A DNA stretch of 64,000 nucleotides from Daejeonella oryzae DSM 19973 (GTDB lineage Bacteria; Bacteroidota; Bacteroidia; Sphingobacteriales; Sphingobacteriaceae): contig NZ_AUHA01000002.1 of NCBI RefSeq assembly GCF_000422945.1, forward strand, positions 1,426,001 to 1,490,000, given 5' to 3'. The number at the start of each line of letters is the position of its first letter. Positions within the stretch are counted from its first letter, which is position 1. This document shows positions 1 through 7,587 of the stretch, in pieces. The position numbers were made by a program, and so were the translations under genes. Below the pieces are notes generated by a model. It ran no database searches, was not told the origin of the DNA, and saw only the letters and a list, made by a program, of their open reading frames with translations.

Positions 1-927
1 GAGGCTGATCTGACAGAACTATTTAGTGATGCCAAATGGAATTCTGTTGAGCGGCTCATTTTGGGAGGTGGAAGTAATATCCTTTTTACTAAAGATTTTG
101 AGGGCCTGGTTATCCGCATCAGTATTCCCGGCATCCGGAAAGAATCTGTAGGAAATGAAATATTGGTGACGGCCGGGGCCGGAGTAGTATGGAATGATCT
201 AGTAAATTATTGTGTAGACCATCATCTGGCCGGAATGGAAAACCTGAGTCTCATTCCCGGATCTGTAGGGGCATCGCCCATTCAGAATATTGGTGCTTAT
301 GGAGTTGAACTGAAGGATGTTTTTCATTCATGCAAAGCATTTGAAATCTCTTCCGGGAAAATCAGAATATTTTCCAGAGAGGAGTGTGAGTTCAATTATC
401 GCGACAGCATATTTAAAGGCAACTTAAAAGGAAAATATATTATTACTGAAGTTACGTATAAGCTATCCGCTGAATTTCATCCCCAGGTAAGTTATGGAGC
501 CATCACCCAGGAACTTCAAAAGAGAGGCATTTTTAATCCGGGTATAAAAGATATTTCTGAAGTGGTATCTCATATCCGGGTAAGTAAGCTTCCGGATCCT
601 GCAACGATAGGGAATGCGGGCAGCTTCTTTAAAAATCCATTGGTCACTTTAAACCAATTTGAACAATTGCAGTCTATTTTTCCAGACATTGTATTCTATA
701 AAATAGGCAATGACCAGGTGAAGCTTGCAGCTGGCTGGTTAATTGAACAATGTGGCTGGAAAGGCCGGGTTGTAAAAAATACCGGTACATGGAAAAATCA
801 GGCCCTGGTACTGGTAAATCATGGTCAAGCCACTGGTATTGAAGTATTAAATGTATCTGAAGATATAATTAATGATGTTAGGAAACGCTTCAATATTATC
901 TTGGAACGCGAAGTGAATATTTTTTAA
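1..927 (+). CDS. murB: UDP-N-acetylenolpyruvoylglucosamine reductase, 5' end outside window
   Basis: Flavoenzyme that reduces UDP-GlcNAc-enolpyruvate to UDP-MurNAc with NADPH, a cytoplasmic step of peptidoglycan synthesis. The reading frame is open from base 1, so the start and the first residues lie upstream; the TTG at 61 is not a real start. Visible are the FAD-binding GGGSNILF, the IPGSVGASPIQNIGAYG block, YRDSIFK (carrying the Arg of the active site), NAGSFFKNP (Ser proton donor) and a C-terminal LEREV whose Glu matches the conserved catalytic Glu. The YRDSIFK insert places it in the long, E. coli-type MurB class. It ends 186 bases before the sigma-factor gene and looks like a separate transcript. 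Family assignment is secure. Confidence 0.95.
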   Translation, partial: EADLTELFSDAKWNSVERLILGGGSNILFTKDFEGLVIRISIPGIRKESVGNEILVTAGAGVVWNDLVNYCVDHHLAGMENLSLIPGSVGASPIQNIGAYGVELKDVFHSCKAFEISSGKIRIFSREECEFNYRDSIFKGNLKGKYIITEVTYKLSAEFHPQVSYGAITQELQKRGIFNPGIKDISEVVSHIRVSKLPDPATIGNAGSFFKNPLVTLNQFEQLQSIFPDIVFYKIGNDQVKLAAGWLIEQCGWKGRVVKNTGTWKNQALVLVNHGQATGIEVLNVSEDIINDVRKRFNIILEREVNIF

Positions 928-1023
928 GGTATAAATACGTAGAGAAACTCACACAGTATTTACACAATTGCATCACATATTTCATAAAGTTTGAGATTAG
1001 TCTGTGAATAGGCACAGGGTTTG

Positions 1024-1063
1024 TTTAAATTTAAATACATTCTACTTAAACAACATGTTGTTT
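1024..1063. promoter_or_regulatory. Two perfect palindromes upstream of the ECF sigma gene
   Basis: A 12-bp palindrome (TTTAAATTTAAA, 1024-1035) is followed by a 16-bp perfect palindrome (AAACAACATGTTGTTT, 1048-1063) that runs into a T tract. They lie between murB and the sigma-factor start at 1114. The second could be an operator for the sigma gene or, because T residues follow, the murB terminator (stem AAACAA, loop CATG). The sequence alone does not decide between these. Confidence 0.35.
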
Positions 1064-1113
1064 TTTTGAATACGAAAAACTATTTGTTTACCTAAACCTA
1101 AAACCTAAACAAA

Positions 1114-1653
1114 ATGACTAAAATCGAATTCAACACCTTGGTTATGCGGCAAGCGAGTTCATTAAAAATGTACGCTCTTCATTTCACTCATGATGCCGAC
1201 GACGCTAATGACTTAGTGCAGGATACTATGTTAAAAGCCATCACATACTATAACAAGTTTAAGGAAGGAACCAATTTAAAAGGATGGTTATATACCATCA
1301 TGAAGAATACGTTTATAAATAACTATCGCCGCTTTGTAAAAATCAGTTCTTTTGTAACCAAGTCTGATGATATATCTTCTGCTAACCTGGTATTCAGCTC
1401 AACTAAAAATCAGGGAGAGTCAAAATTTATCATGGATGATATTAAAAACGCCATGAGCAAGCTTCCTCAGGAATATTATGTTCCCTTTACAATGTATTTC
1501 GAAGGCCATAAATACCATGAAATTGCAGATCATCTTACAATCCCGATAGGGACAGTTAAAACACGAATTCACGTAGCACGCAAGCTTCTAAAAAAAGGAT
1601 TAAAGCCTTACGATACAGCTTGTAAAAAAGTAGCTTACGCAGAACTCGATTAA
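1114..1653 (+). CDS. ECF-type RNA polymerase sigma factor
   Basis: A 179-residue sigma-70 family protein with only regions 2 and 4. Region 2 (about residues 10-75) contains DADDANDLVQDTMLKA and GWLYTIMKNTFIN, the core-binding and -10 recognition helices. Region 4 (about 115-165) contains LPQEYYVPF and the helix-turn-helix EIADHLTIPIGTVKTRI. No anti-sigma gene sits beside it, as is common for the stand-alone ECF factors of Sphingobacteria. The downstream gene is convergent and a terminator follows at once, so it is monocistronic. Target promoters cannot be read from the window; a general stress or envelope role would be a guess. Confidence 0.9.
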   Translation: MTKIEFNTLVMRQASSLKMYALHFTHDADDANDLVQDTMLKAITYYNKFKEGTNLKGWLYTIMKNTFINNYRRFVKISSFVTKSDDISSANLVFSSTKNQGESKFIMDDIKNAMSKLPQEYYVPFTMYFEGHKYHEIADHLTIPIGTVKTRIHVARKLLKKGLKPYDTACKKVAYAELD

Positions 1654-1684
1654 AGAGCCCCTTTCTAAACATCATAATAATAAT

Positions 1685-1717
1685 AGGGTCAGGTTTACAC
1701 CTGGCCCTTTGCTTTTT
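1685..1717 (+). terminator. Rho-independent terminator after the sigma gene
   Basis: AGGGTCAGGT (1685-1694), loop TTAC, ACCTGGCCCT (1699-1708) form a 10-bp stem with one G-T pair, followed by TTGCTTTTT. It lies between the sigma gene and the convergent SRPBCC gene. Confidence 0.8.
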
Positions 1718-1722
1718 ATAGT

Positions 1723-2253
1723 TTATTTCTTTTCTGAAAGTTGTTTCAGATTTTTAAGTCCCTCCTCAAAATCTTTGCCTATCATCTGGTCCATAAACAG
1801 GCCCATCCAATTTTCCATAGCATTGGTATTAACTCCGCTCATTTCCCATATAACTGTAGTTCCTTTAGATGAAGGGCTTAATTTAAAATTATTTTGAGCT
1901 ATGCTTTTAAAAGGATCGGTAAATGTGAGCTGAAAATTTACCGAGGAAAATGGCTGAACATTCATGATCTCCATTTTACCTTTACCGGATTCTTCACCGC
2001 TCCAGTTATACGTGTGCCCGGGCTGGGAAGGAATGCCAGCAATCCTGATATCTGCAGATGGTTCCCGCAGACTCCAAACGCTCCACTTAACGAATTTATT
2101 AAAATCAGAAATGTTGGTATAGATTATAGTATCAGGCGCCTGAATATTAATAGAGCGGCTTACACGATACGTTTTAGGCAGAAACATTCCGCCAATGAAA
2201 AAAATTGCAGCCAGAGCTACAATGATTGATAAGAAAATCTTTAAAAATTTCAT
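1723..2253 (-). CDS. SRPBCC (START/polyketide-cyclase-like) domain protein
   Basis: A 176-residue protein with an N-terminal hydrophobic helix (residues 5-24) that probably anchors it in the membrane, followed by an SRPBCC fold: the opening strand YRVSRSINIQAP, DFNKFVKWSVW, the central GKGKMEI strand, and the long C-terminal helix MGLFMDQMIGKDFEEGLKNLKQL. The family binds hydrophobic ligands in a deep cavity; the ligand here is unknown. It follows crtI on the same strand after 29 bases and is probably co-transcribed, so a lipid or carotenoid-related ligand is possible but unproven. Confidence 0.8.
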   Translation of the reverse strand: MKFLKIFLSIIVALAAIFFIGGMFLPKTYRVSRSINIQAPDTIIYTNISDFNKFVKWSVWSLREPSADIRIAGIPSQPGHTYNWSGEESGKGKMEIMNVQPFSSVNFQLTFTDPFKSIAQNNFKLSPSSKGTTVIWEMSGVNTNAMENWMGLFMDQMIGKDFEEGLKNLKQLSEKK

Positions 2254-2282
2254 GACGTCTGTAGATTAATTCATACAGGAAT

Positions 2283-3758
2283 TTACACAAAATATTTTTC
2301 TACTTCAGCAGCAACTACCTGCCCCGAAATGATAGAAGGCGGTACTCCCGGTCCCGGAACAGTCAGCTGACCTGTAAAAAATAAATTTTGAACTTTTTTA
2401 GATCTCATTTTCGGTTTAAAAAATGCGGTTTGGCTTAATGTATTTGCAAGCCCATATGCATTCCCTTTAAAAGAGTGGAAATCCTTCGAAAAATCGTCCA
2501 AAGCATAACTTCTTTTTACAATAATTGCATCCCTGATGCTTTGCCCTGTAAGTTTCTCAAAGCGGCTGATCATTAAGTCGAAATAATATTCCCGGGTAGC
2601 ATCATCATCTTTCAAAGCCGGAGCAATTGGCATCAGGAAAAATAAATTCTCATTGTTTTCGGGCGCCACTTCCGGATCTGTTTGAGAGGTGCAGGAAACA
2701 TAAAACAGGGGCTTTGAAGGCCATGCCGGTTTTGTGTAAATTTCCTGAGCATGTAATTCAAAATCTTCGTCAAAAAATAAATTATGATGCTTAATACCTT
2801 CCACTTTCCTGTTTAATCCAATATAAAAAAGCAGACTTGATGGAGAAAGAGTACGGCTGTCCCAGTATTTTGGAGAATAACTTTGATACGGTTTTTCAAG
2901 AAGTTTTTGATCCACATGCTGATAATCCGCATTGGCAATTACCATATCCGCAGCATAAAAGCCTGTATTGGTTTCAATTCCTGAAGCTTTTGCATTCTTT
3001 ACATCAATCCGCAGAACTTCCTCATTTAAAAGAAATTTCACTCCGGCTTCCTCCGCAACAGAAACCATGGCTTTCACAATTTCGTTCATCCCGCCCTGCG
3101 GATACCACGTTCCTAAAGAAAGGTCAGCATAATTCATCATGCTGTACATCGCCGGTGTATTTTGAGGCGTTGCTCCTAAAAATAACACAGGAAATTCCAA
3201 AAGTTTAATCAGTTTTTCATTTTTGAAAATAGAACGTACATGTTTGCTCATGCTGGTGAGCATTTGAATTCTAAAGCTTTCGCGGATTAGACGCAGATCA
3301 ATAAACTCGGTAATAGAATGGGAGGGACGAAAAACATATTGCCCCATGCCCACTTTGTATTTATACTCCGCCTGCTTCAGGAAAGCACGCAATTTTAAAG
3401 CGCTTCCTTTTTCCAGAGATTCAAAAAGCTCTTCCAGCTCTTTCATGCCGGCCGGAATATCCATCACATCATCTTCAGCAAAATAAATGCGGTAACCGGG
3501 ATCGAGCCGGATCAGGTTGTAATAATCACTTACCTTCTTGCCGAAAAGGGCAAAATAATTTTCGAAAACATCGGGCATCCAGTACCAGCTGGGACCCATG
3601 TCAAATCGGAAACCATCCTTTTCCCATACCCTTGCTCTTCCTCCGGGCTGATCGTTTTTTTCATAAATACTTACATCAAAACCCTTTTTTGCAAGAAGAG
3701 CTGCCGCGGCCAATCCGGCAAAGCCTGAGCCGATAACGGCGATTTGTTTTTTATCCAT
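2283..3758 (-). CDS. crtI: Phytoene desaturase family carotenoid dehydrogenase
   Basis: A 491-residue FAD-dependent CrtI-type desaturase that introduces double bonds into phytoene to give neurosporene or lycopene. The N-terminus has the Rossmann dinucleotide motif GSGFAGLAAA followed by EKNDQPGGRARVW; the C-terminus has the CrtI signature region with TVPGPGVPPS. It is divergent from crtB across a 94-base gap, with SRPBCC downstream. On the minus strand TATCTTTA (3768-3775) resembles a -7 box with one mismatch. Close relatives include CrtD-like and ketolase-like enzymes, but pairing with crtB and a lycopene cyclase makes phytoene desaturase the best reading. Confidence 0.9.
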   Translation of the reverse strand: MDKKQIAVIGSGFAGLAAAALLAKKGFDVSIYEKNDQPGGRARVWEKDGFRFDMGPSWYWMPDVFENYFALFGKKVSDYYNLIRLDPGYRIYFAEDDVMDIPAGMKELEELFESLEKGSALKLRAFLKQAEYKYKVGMGQYVFRPSHSITEFIDLRLIRESFRIQMLTSMSKHVRSIFKNEKLIKLLEFPVLFLGATPQNTPAMYSMMNYADLSLGTWYPQGGMNEIVKAMVSVAEEAGVKFLLNEEVLRIDVKNAKASGIETNTGFYAADMVIANADYQHVDQKLLEKPYQSYSPKYWDSRTLSPSSLLFYIGLNRKVEGIKHHNLFFDEDFELHAQEIYTKPAWPSKPLFYVSCTSQTDPEVAPENNENLFFLMPIAPALKDDDATREYYFDLMISRFEKLTGQSIRDAIIVKRSYALDDFSKDFHSFKGNAYGLANTLSQTAFFKPKMRSKKVQNLFFTGQLTVPGPGVPPSIISGQVVAAEVEKYFV

Positions 3759-3823
3759 TTGTTGCCCTAAAGATAATAATCCGAATGTTTAAATACTCAA
3801 GGCTTATAAACTCTCCTTTTTCG

Positions 3824-3831
3824 TAGATTTG
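3824..3831 (+). promoter_or_regulatory. Bacteroidetes -7 box for the crtB operon
   Basis: TAGATTTG fits the Bacteroidetes TAnnTTTG consensus, 21 bases before the crtB ATG. The matching -33 element is weak. It would start the rightward carotenoid transcript. Confidence 0.55.
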
Positions 3832-3852
3832 GCTAAATAGCTTCCCGAACTT

Positions 3853-4689
3853 ATGATGGATTTATACAACGAAACATGTTTTGAGTGCAGTAAAATTATC
3901 ACCCAAAAATATAGTACCTCGTTCAGTTCCGGCATCAGGGCTTTTGCTAAAAAGTTTCATTATCCCATTTACGGCATTTACGGCTTTGTGAGATATGCAG
4001 ATGAAATTGTAGATACGTTTCATGATCATGATAAATTTTACCTTATCAGCGATTTTAAAGCAAAAACTTTTGAAGCTATCCATAATAAAATAAGCCTTAA
4101 TCCTGTTTTACACTCTTTTCAGCAGGTTGTGAATACGTATTCTATAGATTATCCCTTGATAGAGGCTTTTTTAAATTCAATGGAAATGGATCTTGATAAA
4201 ACCAGTTATACCGATTCATCCTATAAAGAATATATCTACGGATCTGCCGAAGTTGTTGGTTTAATGTGCTTAAAAGTGTTTTGTGAAGGTGATCAGGTAC
4301 TACATGACCGACTTATTCCTACAGCCCGCAGTTTGGGTGCAGCTTTTCAGAAAATAAACTTTCTGCGGGATATACAGTCAGACTACGAGGACCGCGGGAG
4401 AACTTACTTTCCCAGTGTAGACTTTGCAAATTTTACCGAGGCCGATAAAAGAGAGATTGAAAATGAAATTAAAATTGATTTTGATCATGCTCTTGAGGGC
4501 ATTAAACAATTGCCAGCCTCCAGTCGAAAGGGTGTTTATATAGCATATGTATATTACTGTGCTCTTTTTGATAAAATTAAAAGTACGCCCGCTAATTTAG
4601 TGGCACAAAAGCGTATCCGTGTTTCAGATCAGAAAAAGATGCTGCTTATGGCACAGGCTGTGCTTAAGATAAAGTTAAATGTATTATAA
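3853..4689 (+). CDS. crtB: Phytoene synthase (squalene/phytoene synthase family)
   Basis: Condenses two geranylgeranyl diphosphates head-to-head to phytoene, the committed carotenoid step. The 278 residues carry both Asp-rich Mg-diphosphate motifs: YADEIVDTF (D50, D54) and LRDIQSDYEDRGRTYFP around residue 170-185. Length is normal for the family. The start is ATGATG; either ATG (3853 or 3856) could be used. It heads a tight rightward operon: the next gene begins 2 bases after its stop, then the cyclase and the b5-like gene follow. crtI lies divergently upstream. Confidence 0.93.
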   Translation: MMDLYNETCFECSKIITQKYSTSFSSGIRAFAKKFHYPIYGIYGFVRYADEIVDTFHDHDKFYLISDFKAKTFEAIHNKISLNPVLHSFQQVVNTYSIDYPLIEAFLNSMEMDLDKTSYTDSSYKEYIYGSAEVVGLMCLKVFCEGDQVLHDRLIPTARSLGAAFQKINFLRDIQSDYEDRGRTYFPSVDFANFTEADKREIENEIKIDFDHALEGIKQLPASSRKGVYIAYVYYCALFDKIKSTPANLVAQKRIRVSDQKKMLLMAQAVLKIKLNVL

Positions 4690-4691
4690 AT

Positions 4692-5222
4692 ATGAGATTT
4701 ATACTGTTGAGTTTCTGTTTGGTTTTTTTTCATATGAGCGCCTTTTCTGAAAATAGTAACCCCTCAGAAATACTAAGTATTAAAGAGGCGATGTACCGGG
4801 CGGTTGAAAGTCCGAAGGTAACCGATTCTTTGTATGCCAAACTGATAAATAAAAAGTCAAAAACGCCGTTGTTATTGGCTTATGTCGGAACCCTGGAAGC
4901 TCTGAAAGCAAAGCATGCCTGGAATCCGTATCATAAATTAAAATACGTTGCACAAGCTCAGAAAACGCTTAAAAGTGCAGTAAGTAAAGACCCTTCGAAT
5001 ATGGAAATTCGGTTCATGCGTTTTTCAATTCAGCATTACACCCCGGCTTTTTTAGGTTACAGTAAAGAGCTCGATGAAGACCGCAGAGAAATTATCAGGC
5101 AATTTAAAAACAGAAGTTTTGGGGTAGCAGATCAGTCGCTGGTCAATAGTATTGCCAGGTTTATGATTGAATCGAAACGCTGCAGTCCGGCAGATTTGCT
5201 TGTTCTTAAAAAGTTTGTTTAG
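4692..5222 (+). CDS. Unknown exported protein of the carotenoid operon
   Basis: A 176-residue protein with a signal peptide (MRFILLSFCLVFFHMSAFSE) and an all-helical, TPR-like body (KTPLLLAYVGTLEALKAKHAW, then YVAQAQKTLKSAVSKDPSN and MEIRFMRFSIQHYTPAFLGY). I recognise no enzyme motif. Spacing of 2 bases to crtB and 12 bases to the lycopene cyclase makes co-transcription nearly certain. In related carotenoid clusters this slot often holds a beta-carotene hydroxylase; this protein has no His boxes and is not one. A role in the envelope, perhaps in placing or stabilising the pigment, is an inference from context only. Confidence 0.8.
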   Translation: MRFILLSFCLVFFHMSAFSENSNPSEILSIKEAMYRAVESPKVTDSLYAKLINKKSKTPLLLAYVGTLEALKAKHAWNPYHKLKYVAQAQKTLKSAVSKDPSNMEIRFMRFSIQHYTPAFLGYSKELDEDRREIIRQFKNRSFGVADQSLVNSIARFMIESKRCSPADLLVLKKFV

Positions 5223-5234
5223 CCAGAATTATTA

Positions 5235-5918
5235 ATGAAGTATTCCTATCTGTTAATTAATTTCTTAACAATCATTTTCCCCATCCTGCTTTCATTCGAT
5301 AAACGGGTTCAGTTCTATAAAAATTGGAAATTCATATTTCCGGGCTTGATTTTAACCGGATTAATGTTTTTAGCCTGGGATTATATCTTTACCATTAAAG
5401 ATGTATGGTCGTTTAATAACGGGTATGTAATTGGATGGTATTTCTTAAATCTGCCAATAGAGGAAATTTTATTTTTCATTACCGTACCATTTGCCTGTAT
5501 TTTTATTTATGAATGCCTTAATTATTATATTAAAAGGGATTTGTTAAAAAATGTATCAGTCTATATTAGCTTGGCGTTAATAGGCCTTTCGGCGATATTG
5601 TTATTGTTTTATTACGACAAAGTTTACACCCTAATCACTTTCGGTTTGCTGGCTGTAGTATTGGTTTATGCACAATACATTGCTAAAATTAATTATTTAA
5701 GCAGGTTTTATCTTGCATTCCTGATTTCTCTGATTCCCTTTTATATTGTAAACGGAATTCTGACTTCCATCCCCATTGTGTTGTATAATAATCAGCAGAA
5801 TATGAGTTTTAGGATCGGAACCATTCCTTTCGAAGATCATTTTTATTCGATGTCATTGTTGCTAATGAATATAATGTTCTTTGAATACTTCCGTAGCTGG
5901 AAGAAATTAAACAGCTGA
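5235..5918 (+). CDS. Lycopene cyclase, fused CrtYc-CrtYd type
   Basis: A 227-residue integral membrane protein with about six or seven hydrophobic segments. It has two copies of the CrtYc/CrtYd-like motif: LPIEEILFF with following helix, and TIPFEDHFYSM with following helix. This is the fused form of the heterodimeric lycopene cyclase found in Bacteroidetes, archaea and fungi, which forms beta-ionone rings on lycopene. The last base of its TGA is the first base of the next ATG, so it is translationally coupled to the b5-like gene. Ring specificity (beta versus epsilon) cannot be read directly. Confidence 0.88.
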   Translation: MKYSYLLINFLTIIFPILLSFDKRVQFYKNWKFIFPGLILTGLMFLAWDYIFTIKDVWSFNNGYVIGWYFLNLPIEEILFFITVPFACIFIYECLNYYIKRDLLKNVSVYISLALIGLSAILLLFYYDKVYTLITFGLLAVVLVYAQYIAKINYLSRFYLAFLISLIPFYIVNGILTSIPIVLYNNQQNMSFRIGTIPFEDHFYSMSLLLMNIMFFEYFRSWKKLNS

Positions 5919-6157
5919 TGGATTTTAAAGAATACAGTAAATCTCAGCTAGCTTTACGCAACGGACAGGATAAGGTAGAGATTTGGGTTGCTTACAAGAG
6001 CTTAATTTACGATGTTTCTGCCAGCCGCTTATGGCGAAAAGGAATGCATTATGAACATTGGGCCGGCCAGGATCTCACAGACGAACTGAAAGACGCTCCG
6101 CACACTGAAGCTGTTTTTGAAAAATTTAAAGTAATCGGGAAGTTGAAAACCTCCTGA
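5918..6157 (+). CDS. Cytochrome b5-like heme/steroid-binding domain protein
   Basis: A 79-residue single-domain protein of the cytochrome b5-like family: the b5 opening FKEYSKSQLALRNGQD, WVAYKSLIYDVSAS, HYEHWAGQDLTDEL and APHTEAVFEKFKVIGKL. Candidate heme ligands are the His residues in HYEHW and APHT, although the HPGG of classical b5 is absent. It overlaps the cyclase stop by one base and ends the operon. An electron-transfer role for a carotenoid-modifying enzyme is plausible, but no hydroxylase or ketolase is in the window. The stop codon lies inside the terminator stem. Confidence 0.82.
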   Translation: MDFKEYSKSQLALRNGQDKVEIWVAYKSLIYDVSASRLWRKGMHYEHWAGQDLTDELKDAPHTEAVFEKFKVIGKLKTS

Positions 6158-6193
6158 TTAATTAAGACCGAACTCAGTCTGTTAATCAGGAGG
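6150..6193. terminator. Bidirectional terminator hairpin between carotenoid operon and pfkB-family gene
   Basis: CCTCCTGATTAA (6150-6161) and TTAATCAGGAGG (6182-6193) form a perfect 12-bp stem; an inner AGAC/GTCT pair extends it. It separates convergent genes and includes the TGA stop of the b5-like gene. The T tail is weak on both sides, so it may act partly as an mRNA 3' stabiliser. Confidence 0.7.
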
Positions 6194-6204
6194 AATAAGA
6201 ATAT

Positions 6205-7125
6205 TTACTGTTCGATTACAAAATTGCTCAGGCTTACAAATTCCTGTAAACGGGCTGCAACTTCAAAATCGGTTAAATTTTTAATTTTTTCGGTACCAAA
6301 TTTTTCTACACAAAACGAAGCCAGGGCTGAGCCATAAATGATGGCGTTTTTCATATTGTTGAAATTAATGGTTTTTACTTTCGCCATGTAGCCAATAAAA
6401 CCACCGGCAAAAGTATCTCCGGCTCCGGTTGGATCAAAAACGTCGGCCAGCGGCAGGGCAGGAGCAGAGAAAATTTTATCCCCGTGAAATAATAAAGCTC
6501 CGTGTTCTCCTTTTTTAATAATCAGATATTCAGGTCCCATCTTTAGGATCTTTTTGGCAGCTTTAACCAAAGAGTACTCTCCCGACAATTGGCGTGCTTC
6601 GGCATCGTTAATGGTTAATACATCAACCATCTTAATCGTTTCCAGTAAATCTTCTAAAGCTACATCCATCCAGAAGTTCATCGTATCCAGAACAATTAAT
6701 TTCGGACGGTTTTTAAAACGCTCAATCGTTTTTTTCTGAATTTGGGGAGTCAGGTTACCTAAAAGTAAGTATTCGCAATCCTGATAATTTTCAGGAATAA
6801 TCGGATCAAAATCGGCAAGAACATTCAGGTCTGTTACCAAAGTATCCCGACTATTCATGTCATTATGATATTTTCCGGCCCAAAAAAATGATTTTTCGCC
6901 TTCTTTTATCTGCAATCCTTCTACATCAATGCCGTGATTTTTGATTTCTTCGATGTCTTCCTCAAGAAAATCATCGCCCACCACAGAGACAATTTTTACT
7001 TTATTATAAAAGTAGGAAGCCGCTAAACTTGCGTATGTAGCCGCTCCGCCCACTATTTTGTCTGTTTTTCCGAAAGGAGTTTCAATGGCATCAAAGGCCA
7101 CAGTACCAATTACAACTAAGCTCAT
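6205..7125 (-). CDS. PfkB-family sugar/nucleoside kinase
   Basis: A 306-residue ribokinase-fold kinase. The N-terminal substrate lid region VIGTVAFDAIETPFG and GGAATYASLAASYF precede GDDFLEEDIEEIK; the C-terminal PfkB signature DPTGAGDTFAGGF supplies the anion hole and catalytic Asp. It phosphorylates a sugar or nucleoside with ATP; substrate is not decided by the sequence, though many Bacteroidetes homologues are annotated as sugar kinases. Monocistronic: convergent with the carotenoid operon and divergent from tRNA-Asn. Confidence 0.85.
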   Translation of the reverse strand: MSLVVIGTVAFDAIETPFGKTDKIVGGAATYASLAASYFYNKVKIVSVVGDDFLEEDIEEIKNHGIDVEGLQIKEGEKSFFWAGKYHNDMNSRDTLVTDLNVLADFDPIIPENYQDCEYLLLGNLTPQIQKKTIERFKNRPKLIVLDTMNFWMDVALEDLLETIKMVDVLTINDAEARQLSGEYSLVKAAKKILKMGPEYLIIKKGEHGALLFHGDKIFSAPALPLADVFDPTGAGDTFAGGFIGYMAKVKTINFNNMKNAIIYGSALASFCVEKFGTEKIKNLTDFEVAARLQEFVSLSNFVIEQ

Positions 7126-7236
7126 AAATTTTTTTTAAAAAATCTTTCCGCAAATATTGCATTAATAATTTTAATTTCCGACTATTGCATTCCCAAACGG
7201 GACAAACGCTTTCAAAAGCATTTGTTAACCAGAAAT

Positions 7237-7310
7237 TCCTAAGTAGCTCAGCTGGTTAGAGCATCTGACTGTTAATCAGAGGGTCCCTGGTTCGAGTCCA
7301 GGCTTGGGAG
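7237..7310 (+). tRNA. tRNA-Asn (anticodon GTT)
   Basis: A full cloverleaf: acceptor TCCTAAG/CTTGGGA, D arm with AGCTCAGCTGGTTAGAGC, anticodon stem TCTGA/TCAGA with GTT at 7271-7273, T arm with GGTTCGAGTCC, discriminator G. CCA is not encoded. Its 3' half from 7276 is repeated at 9998, which marks it as the probable integration site of a mobile element. Confidence 0.96.
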
Positions 7311-7364
7311 CAAATGATAACCCTTCAAATTAAGTTTTGAGGGGTTCTTTGTTTGTAAGGGTTT
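7276..7364 (+). repeat. Left direct repeat (attL-like): 3' half of tRNA-Asn plus terminator
   Basis: Starts at the 3' strand of the anticodon stem and runs through the T arm, acceptor and the downstream terminator to TAAGGGTTT. It aligns over about 88 bases with 9998-10085, with a few substitutions and a one-base length difference. Such a repeat beginning next to the anticodon is typical of tyrosine-recombinase integration in tRNA genes. Confidence 0.85.
7319..7354 (+). terminator. Terminator after tRNA-Asn (imperfect copy)
   Basis: AACCCTTCAAA (7319-7329) pairs with TTTTGAGGGGTT (7335-7346) with a G-T wobble, then TTCTTTGTTT. The copy at 10040-10077 is a perfect hairpin. Confidence 0.75.
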
Positions 7365-7530
7365 TTTGGCCATATTTATTTAGATACCGCAAGCCTTCCC
7401 ACTTTGATATATATGTGCTGGTATTAAAATTAGAAGAATATTGTTGCCTCTTATAACTCGCACCGGTTGCAAATCCCGCCGAGCGGAATGGTATTACACA
7501 GCCTTATAACGGTAAATAGTCCGGCCAATG

Positions 7531-7570
7531 GCAAAAAGGAATGCAGCTGCAAAAACAATCAGCTGCATTC
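7531..7570 (-). terminator. Terminator of the kelch lipoprotein gene
   Basis: GAATGCAGCTG (7539-7549) and CAGCTGCATTC (7560-7570) form a perfect 11-bp stem; read leftwards it is followed by CTTTTTG. It lies 17 bases beyond the kelch stop codon. The stretch 7365-7530 holds no gene that I can see. Confidence 0.85.
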
Positions 7571-7587
7571 TTGATTCGACAAATAAC

